From assembly GCF_037975245.1 (NCBI RefSeq), contig NC_092574.1:25437213-25501212 (forward strand): 64,000 nucleotides of DNA, read 5' to 3'. This DNA comes from Apostichopus japonicus. Lineage: Eukaryota; Echinodermata; Holothuroidea; Aspidochirotida; Stichopodidae. The translations under genes were made by a program, and so were the position numbers. The notes under the pieces are model-generated. The model was not told where the DNA came from and ran no database searches. It was given only the letters and a program-made list of their open reading frames with translations. This document shows positions 36,392 to 48,100 of this stretch, one piece after another. Position 1 is the stretch's first letter. Every line of letters begins with the position of its first letter.

Positions 36392-36441
<50 letters not shown>
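36392..36441. repeat. (TA)n microsatellite
   Basis: TA run about 45 bp after SINE copy B. Confidence 0.95.
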
Positions 36442-36444
<3 letters not shown>

Positions 36445-36529
36445 GGTTGGTTGGCGTCATTCTTGGCGCAGAGTGCTCTTTGTCCAGTAGACAGAGCGGA
36501 ATATGTGTTGAGACTAGTGGAACACTAGT

Positions 36530-36571
36530 AGTTGTAACTCGGAGTTTCACGCGTTTAAGCGATCGTCAGAC

Positions 36572-36575
<4 letters not shown>
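36530..36575 (-). ncRNA. Candidate type I hammerhead ribozyme
   Basis: Minus strand reads AGTTGT-CTGACGA-(stem II)-GAA-ACT-CCG-AGT-T-ACAACT. All core elements are in order: CUGANGA, then a hairpin CGC-TTAAAC-GCG, then GAA, then a short stem III (ACU/AGU, loop CCG), then U as the cleavage-site base. Stem I closes perfectly (AGUUGU with ACAACU, six pairs). Short stem III and closure by stem I are the form known from Penelope-like elements and animal retrozymes. A U-U mismatch at the base of stem II and U rather than C or A at the cleavage site suggest reduced activity. Confidence 0.6.
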
Positions 36576-36605
<30 letters not shown>

Positions 36606-36690
36606 ACATATATATATATATATATATAGAAATATATATATATAGAAACATATATATATAGAAACATATATATATATATATTTTTATGAC
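36574..36690. repeat. TA and (TATAGAAACA)n arrays
   Basis: TA runs joined by GAAACA units at about 10-20 bp spacing, adjoining the hammerhead candidate. Confidence 0.85.
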
Positions 36691-37065
36691 TCATATTTGG
36701 CAAATAAGGAGTAAACTTTTAGAAAATATATTGGAATCTTCGATCCCCCTGGGACCTTCGTCAACATACTTGTCAGTCGAATGAAAACTACAAAATGTAA
36801 CACAATGAAAGTATGACGCTAGGTAAGTGTAAATTGCATTGATGGAATTAGAACCAAATAAACCATGACTATACAGGAAACGGATTCATGAGCAAAGAAC
36901 GGATTATATATGTTTTTAGAACTGATAGTTGTTAAAGGGGTCCCAAGTCTTTGTTGAGGCCGGTGATGTCAGACTTAAAACGAAAGATTCAATCGATTTC
37001 TTTACTATCAGTTCGGGCTGTGACCGTTTATTGGTGATATTATGGCATTAAAAATACTTTCATTT
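36690..37065 (-). mobile_element. Penelope-like element tail (GIY-YIG end and 3' region)
   Basis: On the minus strand, one frame reads KEID, a stop, then IFRFKSDITGLNKDLGPL followed by a stop. This resembles the W-I-x-x-x-x-x-x-x-x-x-GLN ending of GIY-YIG endonuclease domains of Penelope-like elements. Downstream is TTGACGAAGGTCCCAGGG GGATCGAAG (36,738-36,762), a stem-loop with hammerhead-like flanks. The hammerhead candidate follows in the same orientation, which supports the assignment. The fragment is short and the similarity is from memory. Confidence 0.4.
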
Positions 37066-37177
37066 CCTAACTGAAAACGTGTATCTCATTTTCGGACTGA
37101 AAACGTGTATTTCATTTTCGGACTGAAAACTTGTCGAACTGAAAACTTGTCGGACTGAGGGGTGTACCCCGTGCCAT

Positions 37178-38560
37178 CCTATCATTGTTCATACAACGTC
37201 AAAGAAACTCCCATGTTGTCTGTGTGTGAGACTATCATTAAAGAATATTCCAGTGGCAGACAATGTTAAACTTGTATTAAAGAAAAAATGACAGTGGTAC
37301 TTAAAACCCCACCCAAGTATCATGTCCCTAACTCAAGTTTGATTGAATGTACTGTTTTAACTGGCTAAACGTTCCCTTATTCCTGGTTGTGAATCAAAAG
37401 TGGTCTGTGATGTAATTGGAATAGACAATTCTTCAAAAATGTTACTTCCTTATCATAAACTCTTTTTTGTTTTGTCCTGGAAATGTGACACCTTCAGAAT
37501 GTTGGCTTTGTCAATGGCGTCTGTATTTAGAATCTCAGGAAAATTCAACTCTATTGGACAAACATTATTCTCCTCTGTGGATAAATGATTGAATATTTGA
37601 AAGAAAATGAAATTGTCAGCTGAATTACCCATCGATGCTATCATTTACTCTGCTGTTACGAGATATCTGCTACATAAAACACGATGAGAATGTCCTTTTG
37701 AGCTAAAGAGGCAGAGTAGTTTCAGAAAGTTGCAAAGCAATTAGCTTCAACCACTAAGGATACCCATAAATGGAAGAGTGTTTCAGAAGAATCACAGCAC
37801 AAGTTCAAGTGAAAACCTTCTATGAAAGGACACAAAATATAATGGGCAGAACGTTCTGCATTTAATCGTTTACTATTTTGTTTTACGAGGAGAGGGTGTT
37901 AAATAGAACCTACCATATTTTTCTTTAAAGTTAACCCACTGTTCACACCTTTTGGTAAATTGCCATATGAGTCCAATGGGCACTAGGGTTCCTTGCTTAA
38001 AGGAAAATATATGTGTTGTTTATGTCATCACCCAATATTGTCATTATACCAACTTCAGTGGATATAATATGATAGTCTCTTATAAATATAGTATCAACTC
38101 ACACATGGTCAGGAATCATATCGGTCACTCCAATAGTGAAGTAAATGTTAACACAAGAGCCGGCCATATGGCACTATCCAAAATTGGGCTCATAAAGATT
38201 CGGGCACAAAAGTCCAAGCAAAATTTGGATCCCGAAAAGGGCCCTATATGATTTTGGTAAAAGACCTAAAAAATTTAGGCCCAAATATACCAGCTATTAA
38301 CCAACAACAGTATTCCAAGTTGGATACAATAGTTTCTACACAAATTTAAGGGACTCAATGAAATCAGTTAAAAATGCAGTATTTTATCCTTGCATTTTCT
38401 CTATAGGCACTATTTTACTTGACATTGATTTCCAATATTCACAGACGTATGCATAGTCTGTTACATGTTGACAGACATTATATTAGGGAGTTGTATACTA
38501 TAGCTAAGTATTGCATCTGTGTTGCTGTAGAGGTATTTTAAAGTGCATGTATTAATAGAG
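37178..38560. other. Intron 5 sequence, paralogous repeat pieces
   Basis: The segment 37,960-38,400 shares GCCCAACGGGCAC-like, CACCCAACATTxT-like and ACCAGCTATTAACCAACAAC phrases with 40,070-40,500, placed on both sides of exon 5, so a dispersed repeat of about 400-500 bp is present twice. No exon was seen. Confidence 0.45.
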
Positions 38561-38817
38561 GTCTGCAGGGCGCAAGTTTTTCTTAGTGGACGCAAACATT
38601 TTTAAGACGATGCATCACGCGGATGCAACTTTAAAAACCGAGTAACAATACTATATTACTGAATGAATTGTTCTATCATATACCCAAATACAAACACTTC
38701 TCATGTTCAAGGATGTACAGAAGGTTATTGTATGACATATGTTCTCGGTTTTAGAGAGGTCTAAGTAGTAAACAATATACTTCCTAGTATTGCATGACAT
38801 ATAACAAATATACTCAC

Positions 38818-38860
38818 CATATTCTTTAACCTCAAACTGAACTGATCGATTAGACTTCAG
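38818..38860 (-). CDS. Exon 5: MG2/MG3 linker
   Basis: A 43-bp exon with acceptor TTTTTTCATAG|CTG and donor AATATG|GTGAGT. It encodes LKSNRSVQFEVKEY plus one base of the following Val codon. FEVKEYV is the canonical strand linking MG2 to MG3 in C3, C4 and C5. The phase joins precisely to exon 6 (G + TG = Val, then LPTFEVK). The exon is very short and is likely to be skipped by gene finders. Confidence 0.88.
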
Positions 38861-39119
38861 CTATGAAAAAATGAAGTGTGATCGCATCAAAATGTGTCAC
38901 TTAAAACCTCACTCTAGTATGAAGACAATATAAGCATCAAATGCTTCCAACCTAAGGCTAATTCAGAGAGTATGATGAACCAGAAAACGAAACGTTTGGT
39001 GGTTCCGATGCCTGAAAAAATTCACAGTGTGGTATGCCATACGTGTTGATATTCATGAACTTGTGCACACCAAACTGAAGAGGTTTATCTATTGACTAAT
39101 GCGGCAACATATAAAGGGA

Positions 39120-39840
39120 GTTCCCAATAATAAGATACACGTGATCTTGGTGTCTTGCGTGACTGTGTACTCGATATGCAAACAAATATTCAGAACACTT
39201 GTCGTTCAGCTGTGTATGGTATTTACAGTATTGGTAAACTCAAGAGGTGTCTAGATCAAGGCTCAACTAAACGACTGGTTCACGCGTTTGTTTCCTCCTA
39301 TCTGGATTACTGCAAAAGTTTGTTTGTGAAATTGGCAGTTTCTCATATAAAGCTCCCCTTCAGAGAATTCTGAACACTACTGCGCGGCTAGTCTCACTCA
39401 CTAAAAAGTTTGATCTCATCGCTCATGTACTCCGTTCATTGCATTGGCTTCCCGTCTCTCAGCGCATCCAGTTAAGATCCTACTTCACATCTACAAACGG
39501 ACTTGCCCCTCCATATATCACTGACCTTCTTACTCCTTTACGTCGGTCAACAACAGTTACGCTTTGCTCTTCCAATCATGCGCATTTGCAATTAACTCCT
39601 GGTCCACGCGTACCCGCACTCGTTGTGGCAATCGTGCTTTTTCTGTCGCTGCGCCTTCTCTTTGAAACGAACTCCCATTTCACGTTCGTGACTCTCCCTC
39701 CCTTTGTATTTTAAGAGACAACTTAAAACATTTCTGTTTGACTTCTAGTTTCCTTTTCTCCTTGGTTTTTTTTTTTTTGTCTCTTTCCTACTTTGTAAAG
39801 TGCTTGTAATTTATTATTGTTATTATTAAGAATAAGTAAT
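39120..39840 (+). mobile_element. CR1-like LINE, 3' end fragment
   Basis: Broken frames read LGVLRDCVLDMQTNIQNTC, RSAVYGIYSIGKLKRCLDQ, RLVHAFVSSYLDYC, then SLHWLPVSQRIQLRS and NGLAPPYITDLLTPL, ending in KRQLKTFLFDF. This is the standard C-terminal region after RT in CR1-group LINEs. The tail is TGTAAAGTGCTTGTAATTTA followed by TTATTGTTATTATT. Only the last ~700 bp is present and it carries frameshifts. Confidence 0.82.
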
Positions 39841-40648
39841 CATGTTGACAATGTCTATTCAGTGACATAGTATAACATAGGATATACTGGCATCCCTTTG
39901 CAAACACTTTTCTTTTTCCAAGCAACTTGCCTATTGTTACAAGATATTTAGTTGGCAGAGGTTTACACTATATGTTGTGTTGTAACCAAAATTACTCTCT
40001 TCCGGATAGATGGTCAGTTAAGCATTTACACAGATTGCAAAACATCAACATTACCGCTTTGTATTCTTTCTGACATCTTGAAGCAGAGCCCAACGGGCAC
40101 AATGGTTCCATCCTTAGTGGAATAATATTAAAGTATTGTATACATTTCGTCACCCAACATCTAATATTTATGCCCATATGTACCAGCTATTAACCAACAA
40201 CTGTATTCCAAGTTTTGTTACAATCAAATTTTAAGGTAACTGGAGTCATTGCTCCCAAAAATATTAATTTATATAAATATTATTATAAAAAACTAAACCA
40301 TAAAATGTGTGGGGCCAAATGGTCCCAATCATATTGCACCCCACAAATTCAAGGTAGCATACAATATATGCCCAACCATCGCAAAATGCCCCCGAGATTT
40401 TTTTGCGGCCAGATTGTCCCAAAATAAAAGGCCTTCATGTACTAGCTATTAAACCAGCAGCTGTATATCAAGTTTGGATACAATCCCAAAATCATAGAGC
40501 ACATCTTCTCTCTATAATACACCATCATAACAAGTACGACATATATCCACCACTCCATTGTTGAGTAATCGCGGGACACAAGCAAGTGTCACAGACGCGT
40601 ACACACTCACACACGCAAACACATGCCAACCTGACTTCCAGTACCTAC

Positions 40649-40798
40649 CCCTTTTCCATAGTGTGCCACTGCACTCCAACTGCCAAATAATGGCACATGT
40701 GGGAAGGAGAAGACACGGGTTTTGAAACCATTCCCTTCATGAATGTCTGTAGATCTGTTCACAATCACACCCTGAGGTGATAGAACATCTAATTGTAC
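40649..40798 (-). CDS. Exon 4: MG2 domain, C-terminal part
   Basis: Acceptor TTGCATTTCAG|GTAC, donor AAAAGGG|GTAGGT, length exactly 50 codons. It encodes VQLDVLSPQGVIVNR, then FKTRVFSFPHVPLFGSW and AVAHYGKG. This matches the second half of MG2 in C3 and C5 (an aliphatic strand, a PxG turn, and a GxWxIxAxY strand). It joins in phase 0 to exon 5. The N-terminal MG2 strand that should precede it has not been located. Confidence 0.88.
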
Positions 40799-41124
40799 CT
40801 GAAATGCAATGAATAAACACATTATTGAGTTACAATTCAGATTATTGGCAGGGCACTTCCCAAAAGTGTCGTCAAAGAACTGCAAACAAATTAAATCTAG
40901 ATGACCAAACACATCTTGTAATATTCCATTGACATGCATATTGTGGTCCCATTTTTGTAAATATACAAGCTGTTTAAAAGTGGTTAGTTTCATTTACTGG
41001 TTGGGGAGGGATTGACAAGGATTGCTTCTGTATTATAGATTCTATTTTATGCTCTACCTGAATTTTATTCCAAATTACATAACCTGTATGTATGCTTAGA
41101 AAATGTCACGCAATTTAAATGTGT

Positions 41125-44100
41125 TGGTTCCCCTATCTGTAGTTTGTGTACAAGCAATGTTACCAATAGCTCCCGTATCTGCAGTTTGTTTACTAGCATT
41201 GCTACCAATGGCTCCCATATCTATACTTGTGTACTAGCATTTTTTACCAATGGCTCCCCTAGCTGTAGTTTGTGTGATAACATTGTTACCGATGGCTCCT
41301 CTATCTCAAGTGTGTACTAGCATTGTCACCAATGGCTCCCCTATGTGTAGTTCCGTACCAGCATTGTAACCTATGGCTCTCCTATCTGTAGTTGTGTATT
41401 AGTATAATTACCAATGGCTCCACTATCTGTAGTCGTGTACTAACATTGTTACCATTGGCTCTCCTATCTGTAGTTGTGTGCAAACATCGTTACCAATGAC
41501 TCCCACATCTGTAGTTTGTGTACAAGCATTGCTACCAATGGCTCCCATATCTACACTTGTGTACTAGCATTTTTTTACTAATGGCTCCCCTATCTGTAGT
41601 TTGTGTACTAGCATTGTTACCAATGGCTCCCCTATTTGTAGTTGGTGTACTAGCATTGTTACCAATGGCTCCCCTATCTGTAGTTTGTGTACTAGCATTG
41701 TTACCAATGGCTCCCCTATTTGTAGTTGTGTACTAGCATTGTTACCAATTGCTCCCCTATCTGTAGATCCGTACCAGCATTGTTACCTATGGCTCTCCTA
41801 TATGTAGTTGTGTATTTGCATTGATACCAATGGCTCCCCTATTTGTAGTTGTGTACTAGCATTGTTACCAATGGCTCCCCATATCTGTAGTTGTGTACTA
41901 GCATTGTTACGAATGACTCCCATATCTGTAGTTTGTGTACAAGCATTGTTACCAATGGCTCCCCTATCCTTAGTTGTGTACTAGCATTGTTACCAATGGC
42001 TCCCCTTTCTGTAGTTTGTGTACTAGCATTGTTTCCAATGGCTCCCCTATCTGTAGTTTGTGTGCTAGCACTGTTACCAATGGCTCCTCTATCTGAAGTG
42101 TGTACTTGCATTGTTACCAATTGCTCCCCTATCTGTAGTTCCGTACCAGCATTGTTACCAATGGCTCCCATATCTGTAGTTGTGTACTAGCATTGTTACG
42201 AATGACTCCCATATCTGTAGTTTGTGTACAAGCATTGTTACCAATGGCTCCCCTATCCTTAGTTGTGTACTAGCATTGTTACCAACGGCTCCCCTTTCTG
42301 TAGTTTGTGTACTAGCATTGTTTCCAGTGGCTCCCCTTTCTGTAGTTTGTGTGCTAGCATTGTTACCAATGGCTCCTCTATGTGAAGTGTGTACTTGCAA
42401 TGTTACCAATTGCTCCCCTATCTGTAGTTCCGTACCAGCATTGTTACCTATGGCTCTGCTATCTGTAGTTGTGTATTTGCATTGATACCAATGACTCCCC
42501 TATTTGTAGTTGTGTACTAGCATTGTTACCAATGGCTCCCCTATCTGTAGTTGTGTACTAGCATTGTTACGAATGACTCCCATATCTGTAGTTTGTGTAC
42601 AAGCATTGTTACCAATGGCTCCCCTGTCCTTAGTTGTGTACTAGCATTGTTACCAATGGCTCCCCTTTCTGTAGTTTGTGTATTAGCATTGTTACCAATG
42701 GCTCCCCTATATGTAGTTGTGTGCTAGCATTGTTATGAATGACTCCCATATCTGTAGTTTGTGTACAAGCATTGTTACCAATGGATCCCCTATCCTTAGT
42801 TGTGTACTAGCATTGTTACCAATTGCTCCCCTATCTGTAGTTCCGTACCAGCATTGTTACCAATGGCTCTCCTATCTGTAGTTGTGTATTTGCATTGATA
42901 CCAATGGCTCCCCTATGTGTAGTTCCGTACCAGCATTGTTACCAATGGCTCCCCTATATGTAGTTGTGTATTAGTATAATTACCAATGGCTCCCCTATCC
43001 TTAGTTGTGTACTAGCATTGTTACCAATGGCTCCCCTTTCTGTAGTTTGTGTATTAGCATTGTTACCAATGGCTCCCCTATATGTAGTTGTGTACTAGCA
43101 TTGTTACCAATGGCTCCCCTTTCTGTAGTTTGTGTACAAGCATTGTTACCAATGGATCCCCTATCCTTAGTTGTGTACTAGCATTGTTACCTATGGCTCC
43201 CCTTTCTGTAGTTTGTGTGCTAGCATTGTTACCAATGGTTCCTCTATCTGAAGTGTGTACTTGCATTGTTACCAATTGCTCCCCTATCTGTAGTTCCGTA
43301 CCAGCATTGTTACCTATGGCTCTCCTATCTGTAGTTGTGTATTTGCATTGATACCAATGGCTCCCCTATTTGTAGTTGTGTACTAGCATTGTTACCAATG
43401 GCTCCCCTATCTGTAGTTGTGTACTAGCATTGTTACGAATGACTCCCATATCTGTAGTTTGTGTACAAGCATTGTTACCAATGGCTCCCCTATCCTTAGT
43501 TGTGTACTAGCATTGTTACCAATGGCTCCCCTTTCTGTAGTTTGTGTACTAGCATTGTTTCCAATGGCTCCCCTATCTGTAGTTTGTGTGCTAGCATTGT
43601 TACCTATGGCTCCTCTATCTGAAGTGTGTACTTGCATTGTTACCAATTGCTCCCCTATCCTTAGTTGTGTACTAGCATTGTTACCAATGGCTCCCCTTTC
43701 TGTAGTTTGTGTACTAGCATTGTTTCCAATGGCTCCCCTATCTGTAGTTTGTGTGCTAGCATTGTTACCAATGGCTCCTCTATCTGAAGTGTGTACTTGC
43801 AATGTTACCAATTGCTCCCCTATCTGTAGTTCCGTACCAGCATTGTTACCTATGGCTCTGCTATCTGTAGTTGTGTATTTGCATTGGTACCAATGACTCC
43901 CCTAATTGTAGTTGTGTACTAGCATTGTTACCAATGGCTCCCCTATCTGTAGTTGTGTACTAGCATTGTTACGAATGACTCCCATATCTGTAGTTTGTGT
44001 ACAAGCATTGTTACCAATGGCTCCCCTATCCTTAGTTGTGTACTAGCATTGTTACCAATGGCTCCCCTTTCTGTAGTTTGTGTATTAGCATTGTTACCAA

Positions 44101-46035
44101 TGGCTCCCCTATATGTAGTTTGTGTACTAGCATTGTTATGAATGACTCCCATATCTGTAGTTTGTGTACAAGCATTGTTACCAATGGATCCCCTATCCTT
44201 AGTTGTGTACTAGCATTGTTACCAATGGCTCCCCTTTCTGTAGTTTGTGTACTAGCATTGTTTCCAATGGCTCCCCTATCTGTAGTTTGTGTGCTAGCAT
44301 TGTTACCAATGGCTCCTCTATCTGAAGTGTGGACTTGCATTGTTACCAACTGCTCCCCTATCTGTAGTTCCGTACCAGCATTGTTACCTATGGCTCCCCT
44401 TTCTGTAGTTTGTGTATTAGCATTGTTACCAATGGCTCCCCTATCTGTAGTTGTGTACTAGCATTGTTACCTATGGCTCCCCTTTCTGTAGTTTGTGTGC
44501 TAGCATTGTTACCAATGGCTCCTCTGTGTGAAGTGTGTACTTGCAATGTTACCAATTGCTCCCCTATCTGTAGTTCCGTACCAGCATTGTTACCTATGGC
44601 TCTGCTATCTGTAGTTGTGTATTTGCATTGATACCAATGACTCCCCTATTTGTAGTTGTGTACTAGCATTGTTACCAATGGCTCCCCTATCTGTAGTTTG
44701 TGTATTAGCATTGTTACCAATGGCTCCCCTATATGTAGTTGTGTGCTAGCATTGTTATGAATGACTCCCATATCTGTAGTTTGTGTACAAGCATTGTTAC
44801 CAATGGATCCCCTATCCTTAGTTGTGTACTAGCATTGTTACCAATGGCTCCCCTTTCTGTAGTTTGTGTATTAGCATTGTTACCAATGGCTCCCCTATAT
44901 GTAGTTGTGTGCTAGCATTGTTATGAATGACTCCCATATCTGTAGTTTGTGTACAAGCATTGTTACCAATGGATCCCCTATCCTTAGTTGTGTACTAGCA
45001 TTGTTACCAATGGCTCCCCTTTCTGTAGTTTGTGTACTAGCATTGTTTCCAATGGCTCCCCTATCTGTAGTTTGTGTGCTAGCATTGTTACCAATGGCTC
45101 CTCTATCTGAAGTGTGGACTTGCATTGTTACCAACTGCTCCCCTATCTGTAGTTCCGTACCAGCATTGTTACCTATGGCTCCCATATCTGTAGTTTGTGT
45201 ACAATCATTGTTACCAATGGATTCCCTATCCTTAGTTGTGTACTAGCATTGTTACCAATGGCTCCCCTTTCTGCAGTTTGTGTATTAGCATTGTTACCAA
45301 TGGCTCCCCTTTCTGTAGTTTGTGTACTAGCATTGTTACCAATGGCTCCCCTATCTGTAGTTGTGTACTAGCATTGTTACCAATGGCTCCCCTATCTGTA
45401 GTTTGTGTACTAGCATTGTTACCAATGGCTCCCCTTTCTGTAGTTTGTGTACTAGCATTGTTTCCAATGGCTCCCCTTTCTGTAGTTTGTGTACTAGCAT
45501 TGTTTCCAATGGCTCCCCTATCTGTAGTTTGTGTACTTGCATTGTTACCAATGGCTCCCCCAATCTGTAGTTCTTTACTAGCATTGTTACCAATGGCTCC
45601 CATATCAATACTGGTGTACTAGCATTGTTACTAATGGCTCCCCTATCTGTAGTTTGTGCACTGGCATTGTTACCAATGGCTCCCTCATGGGTAGTTTGTG
45701 TACTAGCATTGTTACCAATGGCTCCCTCATCTGTAGTTTGTGTTCTAGCATTGTTACCAATGGCTCCCCTATCTGTAGTTGTGTTCTAGCATTGTTACCA
45801 ATGACTCTCCAATCTGTAGTTTTGTAATAGCATTGTTCCCAATGGCTCTCCTATCTCTAGTTTGTGTACTAGCATTGTTACCAATGGCTCCCCTACATTA
45901 TCTGTAGTTGTGTACGAGCATTATTACCAATGGCTCCCCTATTTATAGTTGTGTACTAGCATTGTCACCAATGGCTCCCATATATGTAGTTGTGTACTAG
46001 CATTGTTACCAATGGCGCCCTATCTGTTGTTGTCA
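41125..46035. repeat. 41/42-bp satellite array (~4.9 kb)
   Basis: More than one hundred head-to-tail units, consensus GTACTAGCATTGTTACCAAT + GGCTCCCCTATCTGTAGTTT + GT. Units with TTTGT are 42 bp and those with TTGT 41 bp. Variants (GAATGACTCCCATATC, TTCCGTACCAGC, TCTGAAGTGTGTACTTG) recur as sets, giving higher-order blocks; for instance two neighbouring blocks near 41.9 and 42.2 kb are 289 bp apart (seven units). Runs of 42-bp units leave open frames of up to 159 codons on both strands. It lies in the intron between the MG1/MG2 and MG2 exons. Confidence 0.95.
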
Positions 46036-48100
46036 GGGAGCCTGGTACAGGGCCCAAAGCTGTTGCCCATTTAGGCAGTTGGTACAGTTGTACACAGTTA
46101 ATTCATCCGTGAGGGCAGGCGCCCCATAAGCTGCAGCCAACTTAGGCAGTGTCTGTTTACATTTTTAGTGATAAGTGTCAGATAGAGAAATTAAACTTAC
46201 ATTTCTCTGGAAATCTAGTTGTGTTCCACAGAGAAGCTCCCAGAAAATCAAGAGTTTCCAATATTCCTTGTTCTCTCTTAGCAAGTTCATAGCACAAAAT
46301 ACATGCGAGAGAATTAAATTTCAATGGAAAATGTATATTTCAAAGCCCTGTGAGGGATCCAGGGGAGTGAAGTCCCCAGAACTAGTAAGATTTTGAGATA
46401 TTTTTTTGTTCTGTCATAGGGACTCTAAAGTACAAAACACACATTTCAGAGGAGGAAATGAAATTTATGTGGAAGGTGAAGCTGCATTGTTTTCAGATAG
46501 TTCTCTTGCAGATATTTTAACTTAAGCACATAGAATCATTCCGGAGAGGAACTCAATTACATCGGGGCTGCCCTCGGTGAAAACAGACACCCCCTTCCTC
46601 TGGCTGGCACTACAATAGTTCTTTATTTTGTTTGTTTCCAATGTTAAAGATTACTTGCTTGTCTACTGTACTTGGACTACTTCGTTCCATATAAATGTCT
46701 GCATTTTATTATTATTGTTTTGCTAACAGTACCTGCAGGAGCTGTAACCCTATTACCCAATTCTTGGTAATTTAGATGCAAGGGAGTGAAGAGTGCTGCT
46801 GGGTTTTTTAACCGACTGAGGGTGAGGAGGCAATATGATTGGGGGCAAAGCATTACAAATGGATAGAATTCACCTCCATTTTGAGGCAACCACTCGTCAG
46901 GTCGGGTCATTATAACTCTAGTGTTGTGTTCCTGTTGAGGAACTTTAAAGTGCATGTTTTCATAGAAGGCTGAAGGAACGCAGGTTTTTTTGAGCGGATG
47001 CAATCATTTTGAGATGTTGTGGGGACCAACTGTGTACTACATGTGCATTTGCGCACAAGTTTGATATCTGCTACCTCTTGAAGATTAAAACATTTAATAC
47101 ACTTTATCCATCAACTTAAAGAGGAAATGGTTTTGATGACATTTGGAAAATTAAAGCATTTTCTCTATCTGCCTAAATTTACATTTTAATATGAATTTCC
47201 CTTAACTTGTGAACAGTATGACAGTATTCAAATATATGCTTGTATGCCTCCCCTTTTGTTTAAATATGGAGCAAACATGGGCTAGCAGTTCCACAAAGTC
47301 TATTTTTTTATTGTGGAGTTTCGCTAGCACTTACTTTACCATCGAACTGACAACTTGACTAATTACTGTAAATCCCAACATTCAAAACACTGTAGAGATG
47401 TACCTGTACAAGGAGTATGTAAACTGTGTAAACAAATTTTAGTAGTAACCATTGTTCATTAAGGTACAACCATTATGATACAAAGGGAGACAATTTTATA
47501 AGCTTCTTCCCAGGCAACTTGCAACAGCCTGTCAATCACAATAAGACATCAATATGTAGCAAGTATAAAGAGCATTTATAGGGACCGATCTTCCCACTCA
47601 TGATCACGTTTTAAAGTTAACTTTCAAGACACTTTAGAAAGCTCACAAATGAACTATCCTATCATACAACGACTAACACAAATAAAACTGGTACCAAGGT
47701 TTTGAGCCAAACAAAATGAATATTTTCATGGTTTGATTACCGTTTCTGGCAACGCCGTAATACCCTTTTAAGCTTGAAGTTATTAAAGTGATAACATGTT
47801 TGGGAAGGGAATGGTACAAACGAAGGACTCACTGGTTCACTTGAAGGCCGTTGGTACTGATCCAAAACAAGTAGACGTATGTTTACTGAAAATAAAATGT
47901 AACCAGAAAGCCAGTTGGCTTAGTGATTCCTTGTCATATATGTTGTACTGTATGAGAACATTAAACAGTAATATTACAAACAAGATTCTTATGTTACATG
48001 TTGACCATAACTGATCAGCAAGACTCATTCACAAATGCGGATTCAAACTTGACTTTGCAAATATAATTCATGATGCCTTTTTTTAGTTATCGGGTGCATG
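46036..48100. other. Intron 3 sequence, no exon found
   Basis: Contains a decayed copy of the GGACGCAA-type dispersed repeat (46,930-47,030) and an AACCAGAAAGCCAGTTGGCTTAG-like short repeat (47,896-47,955) that also occurs at 26,233-26,290 and has an A-box-like core TGGCTTAGTGATTC. I looked here for the missing MG2 exon without success. Confidence 0.45.

Larger units (their letters stand above)
35732..37170. mobile_element. Foldback element with ACGTTTTCAGTCCGA arms
   Basis: Left arm GGGTACACGTTGTCAGTCCG and repeats of ACGTTTTCAGTCCGAAAATA; right arm is the inverse, ending CTTGTCGGACTGAGGGGTGT then ACCCC. The flanks carry a 7-base duplication GTGCCAT (35,725-35,731 and 37,171-37,177), as expected for an 8- or 7-bp-duplicating DNA transposon. 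Inside are TA arrays, a tRNA-Cys-like SINE, a Penelope-like remnant and a hammerhead-like motif, so other elements inserted into it or were carried by it. Confidence 0.75.

Noticed and set aside
36099-36629. 176-codon plus-strand frame
   Set aside because: Runs through the SINE, TA repeats and the antisense of the hammerhead region; composition is repeat-driven.
41058-41083. Possible missing MG2 exon (26 bp, phases fit)
   Set aside because: Splice phases fit, but it encodes only GYVIWNKIQ, too short and unlike the V-x-V-R-V strand expected.
43407-43896. 134- and 159-codon repeat proteins on opposite strands
   Set aside because: Open only because 42-bp units have no stop in those frames; frames break at each 41-bp unit. 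Kept as a satellite property, not as genes.
41125-46035. CRISPR-like array
   Set aside because: Regular spacing, but units are contiguous with no unique spacers, in a eukaryotic intron.
46936-46997. Open minus-strand stretch with acceptor-like TTCCTTCAG
   Set aside because: It lies in the GGACGCAA-type dispersed repeat, ends in the wrong phase and has no MG2 pattern.
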